This document shows, piece after piece, positions 1-4,591 of a stretch of 6,112 bases of DNA. Within the stretch, counting starts at the first letter, position 1; every line of letters begins with the position of its first letter. Location: contig PWQG01000078.1 in the NCBI GenBank assembly GCA_003556835.1, positions 1 through 6,112 of the forward strand. The letters run 5' to 3'. A model generated the notes under the pieces. That model did no database searches. It was not told the origin of the DNA and saw only the letters and a program-made list of their open reading frames with translations. The position numbers and the translations under genes are program-made. This DNA is from Gammaproteobacteria bacterium (GTDB lineage: Bacteria > Pseudomonadota > Gammaproteobacteria > Pseudomonadales > Pseudohongiellaceae).

Positions 1-231
1 GGTTTCCTGCTTGAGGCATTGTCCTACGGTTGTCCGCCACACGGCGGCTTGGCCTTCGGTCTCGACCGGCTGATCATGCTGATGACCGGGGCCGCTTCGA
101 TCCGTGAAGTGATCGCCTTCCCCAAGACACAGTCCGCGGCCTGTCCGCTGACCAATGCGCCGGGCGAAGTCAGTGCCCGTCAGCTCAAGGAGCTGAATAT
201 CCGACTGCGCGAGAAAGCAAAGGTTTCCTGA
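1..231 (+). CDS. aspS: Aspartyl-tRNA synthetase, C-terminal end (partial)
   Basis: This is the last 76 codons of the class II aspartyl-tRNA synthetase, which charges tRNA-Asp with aspartate in the cytoplasm. The gene begins outside the window; the frame is open from base 1 and ends at TGA 229-231. The visible part holds class II motif 3 (GLAFGLDRL), whose arginine binds ATP. It is followed by the family's typical C-terminal stretch IREVIAFPKTQSAACPLTNAP, close to E. coli AspRS. The tail ending NIRLREKAKVS is of normal length. yebC starts 22 nt downstream and no terminator lies between, so co-transcription with yebC-ruvCAB is likely. Identity is secure. Whether the missing part is of the discriminating or non-discriminating (Asp/Asn) type cannot be seen here. 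Confidence 0.96.
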   Translation, partial: GFLLEALSYGCPPHGGLAFGLDRLIMLMTGAASIREVIAFPKTQSAACPLTNAPGEVSARQLKELNIRLREKAKVS

Positions 232-237
232 TCAGAG

Positions 238-244
238 AAGGAGG
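238..244 (+). promoter_or_regulatory. Strong Shine-Dalgarno of yebC
   Basis: AAGGAGG lies 9 nt before the yebC ATG, a near-perfect match to the anti-SD of 16S rRNA. It is the strongest ribosome binding site in the window and fixes the yebC start at 254. Confidence 0.85.
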
Positions 245-253
245 TTTGCCTGT

Positions 254-997
254 ATGGCCGGACACAGTAAATGGGCCAATATCAAACACCGCAAGGCGGG
301 GCAGGATGCCAAGCGCGGCAAGATCTTCACCAAGCTGATCCGCGAGATCACCGTGGCCGCCCGTCTGGGCGGTGAAACGGTGGCCGACAATCCTCGTCTG
401 CGCGCAGCCGTGGACAAGGCCCTCAACGCCAACATGACCAAGGACACCATTGATCGTGCCATCGCCCGGGGCGCCGGCAATGCCGAGTCGGACAACCTCG
501 AGGAGCTGGTCTACGAAGGCTATGGGCCCGGTGGAGTGGCCGTGCTGCTGGAAACCATGACCGACAACAAGAACCGGACCGTGGCCGAAGTGCGCCATGG
601 TTTCAACAAGTTTGGCGGCAACCTGGGCACCGATGGTTCAGTGGCCTATCTGTTCGAGAAAAAAGGCTACGTGGTACTGCCGCCCGAAACCGAGGAGGAA
701 GCGATCCTGGAGCTGGTGCTCGATGCCGGTGCCGAGGACGTGCAGCCCCAGGGTGATGGCAGTATAGAAGTGGTGACCAGTCCGGAAAGCCTGGGGCCGG
801 TGAAGGATGCACTGGTGCAGGCCGGGCATGAGGTGAACAATTCCGAAGTCACCATGGCCGCATCCACGCAAATCGAGCTGGACCTGGAGGGGGCGGAAAA
901 GCTGCTGCGCCTGACTGAGCACCTGGAAGACCTCGATGACGTGCAGAACGTTTACACCAATGCCAGCATCTCCGACGAGGTGATGGAACAGTTATGA
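254..997 (+). CDS. yebC: YebC/TACO1 family protein
   Basis: A full-length YebC homologue of 247 aa (E. coli YebC is 246 aa). The family signature is intact: N-terminal MAGHSKWANIKHRK (residues 1-14), YEGYGPGGVA (87-96), TDNKNRT (103-109), GGNLG (121-125) and DDVQNVYTN near the C-terminus (228-236). The start is ATG 254 behind a strong Shine-Dalgarno. Members were long annotated as transcriptional regulators. More recent work on bacterial YebC and mitochondrial TACO1 points to a ribosome-associated role in easing translation through proline-rich stretches, so the older label should be treated with care. The gene sits between aspS and ruvC, a common gammaproteobacterial order. Its stop codon lies inside the ruvC ribosome binding site, so ruvC translation is likely coupled to it. 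It is soluble and cytoplasmic, with no signal or membrane segment. Confidence 0.97.
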   Translation: MAGHSKWANIKHRKAGQDAKRGKIFTKLIREITVAARLGGETVADNPRLRAAVDKALNANMTKDTIDRAIARGAGNAESDNLEELVYEGYGPGGVAVLLETMTDNKNRTVAEVRHGFNKFGGNLGTDGSVAYLFEKKGYVVLPPETEEEAILELVLDAGAEDVQPQGDGSIEVVTSPESLGPVKDALVQAGHEVNNSEVTMAASTQIELDLEGAEKLLRLTEHLEDLDDVQNVYTNASISDEVMEQL

Positions 998-999
998 GG
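996..999 (+). promoter_or_regulatory. ruvC ribosome binding site overlapping the yebC stop
   Basis: GAGG at 996-999 shares two bases with the yebC TGA (995-997). It lies 8 nt before the ATG at 1008 but only 2 nt before the in-frame GTG at 1002. The spacing therefore supports ATG 1008 as the ruvC start. Confidence 0.65.
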
Positions 1000-1007
1000 T
1001 AGTGGCG

Positions 1008-1526
1008 ATGGCCCTGATACTTGGCATTGATCCTGGTTCGCGTTTCACCGGGTATGGCGTGATCAATGCCGTGGGCAATCGACTCGAATACGTCAGCAGC
1101 GGCTGTATCCGGCTGGGCAGTGCCGAACACAGTGAGCGGCTGAAACTGATTTTCCGCGAGCTCTGCGGGGTGATCGAGACCTGGGCGCCCCAGGAAACGG
1201 CCATCGAGGAAGTGTTTCTCGGCAAAAGTGTGTCATCCGCCCTCAAGCTGGGGCAGGCGCGGGGCAGTGCCATGGTGGCCTGCCTGCATCACGATCTCCC
1301 GGTCAGTGAATATTCGGCGCGCAAGGTAAAACAGGCCTTGACCGGCAGTGGCGGCGCCGGAAAGGAGCAGGTGCAACACATGGTGAAGGTGCTGTTGGGC
1401 ATCAACGGCACATTGCAGGAAGATGCCGGGGATGCCCTGGCCATTGCCATCTGCCATGCCAACACGCGCGAGAGCCTGGCCCGGGTGAGCAGTGCCCGCG
1501 CTTTCCGCAAGGGGCGCTTTCACTAG
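1008..1526 (+). CDS. ruvC: Crossover junction endodeoxyribonuclease RuvC
   Basis: RuvC is the Holliday-junction resolvase: a dimer that makes paired, Mg-dependent nicks in the junction presented by RuvAB during recombinational repair. From ATG 1008 the protein is 172 aa (E. coli 173). It begins MALILGIDPGSRFTGYGVI, matching E. coli MAIILGIDPGSRVTGYGVI, which is why I prefer this start over the in-frame GTG at 1002. The four acidic catalytic residues of the RNase H-like fold are all present: D8, E67 (in AIEEVF), D139 and D142 (in EDAGDALAIA). Other conserved stretches are SALKLGQARG (77-86) and EQVQHMVK (120-127). It follows yebC by 10 nt and precedes ruvA by 43 nt. The C-terminus ends in a basic RKGRFH, as usual. 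It looks fully functional. Confidence 0.98.
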   Translation: MALILGIDPGSRFTGYGVINAVGNRLEYVSSGCIRLGSAEHSERLKLIFRELCGVIETWAPQETAIEEVFLGKSVSSALKLGQARGSAMVACLHHDLPVSEYSARKVKQALTGSGGAGKEQVQHMVKVLLGINGTLQEDAGDALAIAICHANTRESLARVSSARAFRKGRFH

Positions 1527-1553
1527 TGGGCCATGCGGATAAATTCCATAACC

Positions 1554-1560
1554 AGAAGGA
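1554..1560 (+). promoter_or_regulatory. Ribosome binding site deciding the GTG start of ruvA
   Basis: AGAAGGA lies 9 nt before GTG 1570. No ATG is available in the ruvA frame at the position where homologues begin (MIGR), so this site supports the GTG start. Confidence 0.7.
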
Positions 1561-1569
1561 CTGCAGCCA

Positions 1570-2181
1570 GTGATTGGACGAATCCGTGGTGTTCTGCTCG
1601 AGAAAAAGCCCCCCGAACTGTTGGTGGACGTGCAGGGTGTCGGTTACGAACTGCAGGCACCGATGAGCACCTTTTACCAGTTGCCGGCCACCGGTTCCGA
1701 GGTGGCCTTGCACACCCATTTTGTCGTGCGCGAAGACGCCCAGCTGCTGTTCGCTTTCCATGCCGAGCGGGAGCGGATGTTGTTCCGTGCCCTGATCAAG
1801 GTCAGTGGTGTGGGTCCCAAGGTCGCCCTGGCCATCCTCTCCGGCATGTCCAGTGACGAATTTGTCCGCACCGTACACAATAGCGACGCCAAGGCGATGG
1901 CGAAGATTCCCGGTATCGGCAAGAAAACGGCCGAACGCTTGATTGTGGAGATGCGCGACCGGTTGGGTGACTGGGGCGAAGAGTCGGTCCGATTGCCCGG
2001 TGCGCCCGAGACGGCGCCGGCAGCGGCCAGCCTGGACGAGGATGCGGAAACGGCCCTGATCGCACTGGGCTATAAACCGCAGGATGCAGCGCGTATGATT
2101 GCACGGGTACACAAGGACAGGGATGAACCGCCGACGAGCAGTGAAGAGCTGATCCGTCTGGCTTTGCGCAGCATGGTCTGA
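1570..2181 (+). CDS. ruvA: Holliday junction DNA helicase subunit RuvA
   Basis: RuvA binds four-way junctions as a tetramer and loads the RuvB motor rings for branch migration. The protein is 203 aa, the same as E. coli RuvA, and starts at GTG with MIGRIRGVLLEKKPPELL. Domain I (OB fold, about residues 1-64) carries the acidic pin E55-D56 in THFVVREDAQLL. Domain II has two helix-hairpin-helix motifs, GVGPK (80-84) and GIGKK (115-119), that bind the DNA backbone. A variable Pro/Ala-rich linker (about 140-155) leads to domain III (about 156-203, ALIALGYKPQDAARM), which contacts RuvB. The gene is preceded by a 43-nt gap with a clear ribosome binding site. Its TGA is only 4 nt before the ruvB ATG. 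All expected parts are present and nothing is unusual except the GTG start. Confidence 0.98.
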   Translation: MIGRIRGVLLEKKPPELLVDVQGVGYELQAPMSTFYQLPATGSEVALHTHFVVREDAQLLFAFHAERERMLFRALIKVSGVGPKVALAILSGMSSDEFVRTVHNSDAKAMAKIPGIGKKTAERLIVEMRDRLGDWGEESVRLPGAPETAPAAASLDEDAETALIALGYKPQDAARMIARVHKDRDEPPTSSEELIRLALRSMV

Positions 2182-2185
2182 AAAC

Positions 2186-3226
2186 ATGAATGAAGAAGAT
2201 CGCCTGATTTCGCCGGAACCGGTCAGCAACGAGCAATCGCTGGACCGGGCCATCCGTCCCCTGCGCCTGCAGGATTATGTCGGGCAGCCGGATGTGCGTG
2301 AGCAGATGGATATTTTCATCAGTGCCACCCGCAGCCGCGATGAGGCGCTCGATCACACCCTGGTGTTCGGCCCGCCAGGCCTGGGCAAGACAACCCTTGC
2401 CAACATCATTGCCAATGAGCTTGGAGTGGCCATCAAGACCACCTCGGGCCCGGTACTGGAGAAGGCGGGCGATCTGGCCGCGCTGCTGACCAATCTCGAA
2501 GCCCGGGATGTGCTGTTCATTGATGAGATCCACCGCCTGAGCCCGGCGATCGAAGAAATCCTCTACCCGGCCATGGAGGATTATCAGCTCGACATCATGA
2601 TCGGGGAAGGACCGGCGGCGCGCTCGATCAAGCTGGATCTGCCGCCTTTCACCCTGGTGGGGGCGACCACCCGTGCCGGCCTGCTGACCTCGCCATTGCG
2701 CGACCGCTTTGGCATCATCCAGCGCCTGGAATTCTATTCCATCGCCGATCTGGCCAGTATTGTCACCCGCTCGGCCGGGATCATGGGCTGTGAGATTGAC
2801 AGTGGCGGTGCGGCCGAGATAGCCCGCCGTGCCCGTGGCACGCCAAGAATTGCCAACCGTCTGCTGCGCCGGGTGCGCGACTGGTCCCAGGTACGCGAGG
2901 ACGGTCGGATCAGCGAAGAGGCGGCCTCCCGGGCACTCGATATGCTCAGTATCGACAAGAACGGCTTTGATCACATGGACCGTCGCCTGTTGCTGACCAT
3001 GATCGAGAAGTTTTCTGGTGGGCCGGTCGGGGTCGACAGTCTGGCAGCCGCCATCAGCGAGGAGCGCGATACCATCGAGGATGTGCTCGAGCCCTATCTG
3101 ATCCAGCAGGGCTTCATGATGCGCACCCCGCGCGGCCGCATGGTCACCCGCAACGCCTGGTTGCACTTTGGTCTGCCAGTGCCCGGCGGGTCGGAAGCGA
3201 CTGATCTGTTTGAAAAAAACGATTGA
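2186..3226 (+). CDS. ruvB: Holliday junction branch migration ATPase RuvB
   Basis: RuvB is the hexameric AAA+ motor that pumps DNA through the RuvA-bound junction. The protein is 346 aa, slightly longer than E. coli RuvB (336), with the excess in the C-terminal tail (GGSEATDLFEKND). Motifs seen: Walker A GPPGLGKTT (62-70), Walker B LFIDEIH (110-116), sensor 1 GATTR (159-163), arginine finger R174 in SPLRDRFG, and sensor 2 region GTPRIANRLLRR (218-229). The C-terminal winged helix includes LEPYLIQQGF (301-310) followed by TPRGR (314-318), typical of the family. It starts at ATG 2186, 4 nt after the ruvA stop, without a recognisable Shine-Dalgarno. Translation is thus probably coupled to ruvA, matching the need for both subunits. 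The next gene, tolQ, is 126 nt away and belongs to a different process. Confidence 0.98.
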   Translation: MNEEDRLISPEPVSNEQSLDRAIRPLRLQDYVGQPDVREQMDIFISATRSRDEALDHTLVFGPPGLGKTTLANIIANELGVAIKTTSGPVLEKAGDLAALLTNLEARDVLFIDEIHRLSPAIEEILYPAMEDYQLDIMIGEGPAARSIKLDLPPFTLVGATTRAGLLTSPLRDRFGIIQRLEFYSIADLASIVTRSAGIMGCEIDSGGAAEIARRARGTPRIANRLLRRVRDWSQVREDGRISEEAASRALDMLSIDKNGFDHMDRRLLLTMIEKFSGGPVGVDSLAAAISEERDTIEDVLEPYLIQQGFMMRTPRGRMVTRNAWLHFGLPVPGGSEATDLFEKND

Positions 3227-3235
3227 CAGTTTTTT
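3214..3235 (+). other. AT-rich inverted repeat at the ruvB stop codon
   Basis: AAAAAAC (3214-3220) and GTTTTTT (3229-3235) are exact reverse complements around an 8-nt loop that holds the ruvB TGA. The stem is almost entirely A:T, so it would be a weak hairpin ending in a T-run. It may contribute to 3'-end formation of the ruv transcript, but it lacks the GC-rich stem of a standard intrinsic terminator. Confidence 0.35.
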
Positions 3236-3268
3236 GCCATGATTCATCAGTTTCTTGTCGCTACTCGT

Positions 3269-3298
3269 GTCCCCGCAGCGGTATGAGAAGCCGGGGAC
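3269..3298. promoter_or_regulatory. Perfect 7-bp inverted repeat upstream of the tolQ promoter (possible operator or hairpin)
   Basis: GTCCCCG (3269-3275) and CGGGGAC (3292-3298) are exact reverse complements separated by 16 nt. Arm centres are 23 bp apart, about two helical turns, so both arms would lie on the same face of the DNA. It sits directly before the TATAAT box at 3305, covering where the -35 would be, and no good -35 hexamer is present. It could be a dimeric regulator site or, in read-through RNA from ruvB, a hairpin. No T-run follows, so it is not an intrinsic terminator. The function is inferred from position only. Confidence 0.4.
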
Positions 3299-3304
3299 TT
3301 GCCT

Positions 3305-3310
3305 TATAAT
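3305..3310 (+). promoter_or_regulatory. Probable -10 box of the tol operon promoter
   Basis: A perfect TATAAT lies 42 nt before the tolQ start, predicting initiation near 3317 and a leader of about 36 nt. At 16-18 bp spacing the -35 position reads only ATGAGA, TATGAG or GTATGA, and there is no extended -10 (TGn). If real, the promoter is either weak or helped by an activator. It lies in the only long gap between ruvB and tolQ, where a tol promoter is expected. Confidence 0.5.
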
Positions 3311-3311
3311 G

Positions 3312-3327
3312 CCGGCTGTTTTGCCGG
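3312..3327 (+). other. Small GC hairpin at the predicted tol transcription start
   Basis: CCGGC (3312-3316) pairs with GCCGG (3323-3327) around a 6-nt TGTTTT loop, followed by five A residues. There is no downstream T-run, so it is not a + strand terminator. Initiation near 3317 would leave most of the left arm out of the transcript, so the hairpin would matter mainly in read-through RNA from ruvB. Confidence 0.3.
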
Positions 3328-3340
3328 AAAAATACAAGCT

Positions 3341-3344
3341 GGAG
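3341..3344 (+). promoter_or_regulatory. tolQ ribosome binding site selecting a GTG start
   Basis: GGAG lies 8 nt before GTG 3353 and 20 nt before the next in-frame ATG (3365). The spacing favours the GTG, giving an N-terminus MDQSMSVW. Confidence 0.55.
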
Positions 3345-3352
3345 AGTAACGA

Positions 3353-4051
3353 GTGGATCAATCAATGAGCGTCTGGACCTTGATTCTGGATGCAACCATC
3401 GCCGTACAACTGGTCATGATCATTCTGGTTTTGGCGTCGGTCATCTCCTGGGTCATGATCATCCAGCGCTGGCTGGTACTGACCAGTGCCGAGCAGGGCA
3501 TGAACGGCTTCGAGAAGAAGTTCTGGTCCGGCATGGATCTCAGTCAGCTGTACAAGGACGGCAGTAGCCGTGCAAAGGAAGGCGAACCGCTGCTGGGCAT
3601 GGAAACCATTTTCCGCGCCGGATTCAAGGAATTCATGCGACTGCGCCAGCAGGGCGGTGTGAATGCGGATGTGACCCTCTCCAGTACCCAACGCGCCATG
3701 CGTGTGGCCTACAGCCGGGAAGAGGAAAAGCTGGAGAAACACCTGCCGTTCCTCGCCACGGTAGGTTCGGTGACGCCCTATATTGGCCTCTTTGGTACCG
3801 TGATCGGCATCATGAATTCCTTCATCGGTCTCGCCCAGCAGAGCCAGGCAACCTTGCAGGTGGTGGCCCCGGGTATTGCCGAAGCGCTGATCGCCACCGC
3901 CATGGGCCTGTTCGCCGCGATTCCGGCAGTGGTGGCCTATAACCGCTATTCGGCCCGTGTCGACTCGGTCGTCAACAACTACATCATGTTTGCCGAAGAG
4001 TTCTCCAGTATTCTGCACCGGCAGCTGGTCAGCGGTCGGCAGCCTGATTGA
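3353..4051 (+). CDS. tolQ: Tol-Pal system proton channel subunit TolQ
   Basis: TolQ is the MotA/ExbB-type inner-membrane protein that, with TolR, uses the proton gradient to energise TolA for outer-membrane constriction and stability during division. It is 232 aa (E. coli 230) with three membrane segments: about residues 15-37, 132-160 and 169-196. A cytoplasmic loop between TM1 and TM2 carries FEKKFWSGMDLSQLY (53-67) and IFRAGFKEF (86-94), both typical of TolQ. Pore-lining threonines correspond to T149 (GLFGTV) and T182 (ALIATAMGLF), matching E. coli T145 and T178. APGIAEALIATA is a family hallmark that separates TolQ from generic ExbB. GTG 3353 is favoured by the ribosome binding site, with ATG 3365 as an alternative that shortens it by 4 residues. 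No ybgC gene precedes it, unlike the common gammaproteobacterial arrangement, and an unusually long 99-nt spacer follows. Confidence 0.97.
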   Translation: MDQSMSVWTLILDATIAVQLVMIILVLASVISWVMIIQRWLVLTSAEQGMNGFEKKFWSGMDLSQLYKDGSSRAKEGEPLLGMETIFRAGFKEFMRLRQQGGVNADVTLSSTQRAMRVAYSREEEKLEKHLPFLATVGSVTPYIGLFGTVIGIMNSFIGLAQQSQATLQVVAPGIAEALIATAMGLFAAIPAVVAYNRYSARVDSVVNNYIMFAEEFSSILHRQLVSGRQPD

Positions 4052-4063
4052 ACCGAGCGAAAA

Positions 4064-4079
4064 ACCCGGATTTCCGGGT
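4064..4079 (+). promoter_or_regulatory. GC-rich hairpin in the tolQ-tolR spacer
   Basis: ACCCGG (4064-4069) pairs with CCGGGT (4074-4079) around a 4-nt ATTT loop, a compact stable stem starting 12 nt after the tolQ stop. On the + strand no T-run follows, so it is not a classic terminator. It may protect or delimit the tolQ mRNA 3' end, or slow polymerase. Read on the - strand it is followed by five T residues, but no - strand gene would use it. Its right arm shares GGG 4076-4078 with the G-quadruplex motif, so the two folds exclude each other. Confidence 0.5.
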
Positions 4080-4093
4080 CAGGGTAGGGTGGG
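4076..4093 (+). other. Putative G-quadruplex motif upstream of tolR
   Basis: GGGTCAGGGTAGGGTGGG has four GGG tracts with loops of 3, 2 and 1 nt, fitting the G3+N1-7 pattern exactly. Short loops are known to favour stable parallel quadruplexes. It is on the sense strand, so it would be present in the tolQRAB mRNA, 57 nt before the tolR start. I saw no other such four-tract motif in the window. Folding and function are untested. Confidence 0.5.
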
Positions 4094-4097
4094 CCGA

Positions 4098-4160
4098 ATG
4101 GACAGGGTCGGCACAGTGATCAACACAGTGAGCAACAGAGTGACAGTGTCATGGAAATGA
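4098..4160 (+). CDS. Possible 20-residue leader ORF overlapping the tolR start
   Basis: An ATG at 4098 opens a 20-codon frame, MDRVGTVINTVSNRVTVSWK, ending at TGA 4158-4160. That stop overlaps the second in-frame ATG of tolR (4157) as ATGA, the usual geometry of translational coupling. The first tolR ATG (4151) lies within this ORF. A G-rich, only loosely Shine-Dalgarno-like AGGG lies 8 nt upstream, inside the G-quadruplex motif. The middle of the peptide is encoded by the 12-nt tandem repeat, giving TVIN-TVSN-RVTV. I recognise no homologue. The ORF is short enough to arise by chance; the support is its position and the lack of a good ribosome binding site for tolR itself. Confidence 0.25.
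   Translation: MDRVGTVINTVSNRVTVSWK
4112..4143 (+). repeat. 12-nt tandem repeat before tolR
   Basis: CACAGTGATCAA (4112-4123) is followed directly by CACAGTGAGCAA (4124-4135), differing at one base. A partial third copy, CAGAGTGA (4136-4143), matches 7 of 8. The period is a multiple of three, so it keeps frame with the small ORF at 4098. It ends 7 nt before the tolR ATG, covering the region where a ribosome binding site should lie. Confidence 0.6.
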
Positions 4161-4591
4161 TCCGCAAAAAGCGTCGGCGGCAGATGTCCGAGATCAATGT
4201 GGTGCCCTACATCGACGTGATGCTGGTGCTGTTGATCGTTTTCATGGTCACCGCGCCCCTGTTGACCCAGGGATTGCGGGTGGATCTGCCCCAGGAAGCT
4301 TCGGAGCCGCTGGATGTGGATGAAGAGTCTGAATCCCTGGTGATCGAGTTGACGGCGGACAACCAGTTCTATATCAGTGTGGGTGTGACCGCGCCTGATG
4401 AACAGACACCGGTAGAGCTGGGTATGATCGGCCAGCAGGTCAGTCAGATCGTCAATGCGAATCCGGCGATACAGATTTTTGTGGAAGGTGATGCGCGCGC
4501 CAGTTACGGACCGTTCATCAATCTGATGGAAGAATTACGGAGGGCCGGTGTGGCCAGCCCCAACCTGGTGACCAGCCCAGTGGAAGAATGA
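4151..4591 (+). CDS. tolR: Tol-Pal system protein TolR
   Basis: TolR is the ExbD/MotB-like partner of TolQ: a short cytoplasmic basic tail, one membrane helix and a periplasmic domain. It is 146 aa (E. coli 142). The tail is MEMIRKKRRRQMSEINVVP. The helix spans about residues 18-38 and holds the essential proton-carrying aspartate D22 in PYIDVMLVLL. The periplasmic domain (about 42-146) ends RRAGVASPNLVTSP, resembling E. coli TolR. Two starts are possible: ATG 4151 or ATG 4157, the latter giving 144 aa. Neither has a convincing Shine-Dalgarno, and no start codon exists further upstream before the in-frame stop TAG at 4085. Expression may depend on coupling to an upstream reading frame. Its TGA overlaps the tolA ATG by 4 nt (ATGA). 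Confidence 0.95.
   Translation: MEMIRKKRRRQMSEINVVPYIDVMLVLLIVFMVTAPLLTQGLRVDLPQEASEPLDVDEESESLVIELTADNQFYISVGVTAPDEQTPVELGMIGQQVSQIVNANPAIQIFVEGDARASYGPFINLMEELRRAGVASPNLVTSPVEE

Noticed and set aside
1002..1007. GTG 1002 as the ruvC start
   Set aside because: It lies only 2 nt from the ribosome binding site, and homologues begin at the MALILGIDPG position, which ATG 1008 supplies.
3223..3228. A perfect TTGACA (-35 hexamer) across the ruvB stop
   Set aside because: No acceptable -10 lies 16-18 bp downstream (the best has 3 of 6 matches), and it is too far from the TATAAT at 3305.
1802..3361. A 519-codon open frame on the - strand opposite ruvA and ruvB
   Set aside because: It is antisense to two clearly functional genes with intact motifs. 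It has no recognisable domain, and long antisense frames are common in GC-rich coding DNA.
4060..4079. Intrinsic terminator on the - strand (hairpin plus five T residues)
   Set aside because: The shape is right, but no - strand gene is present for it to serve, so I list it only as a hairpin on the sense strand.
3957..4160. A 67-codon + strand frame across the end of tolQ into the spacer
   Set aside because: Its first half overlaps tolQ out of frame with no family resemblance. Only the short part from ATG 4098 has a position that merits mention.
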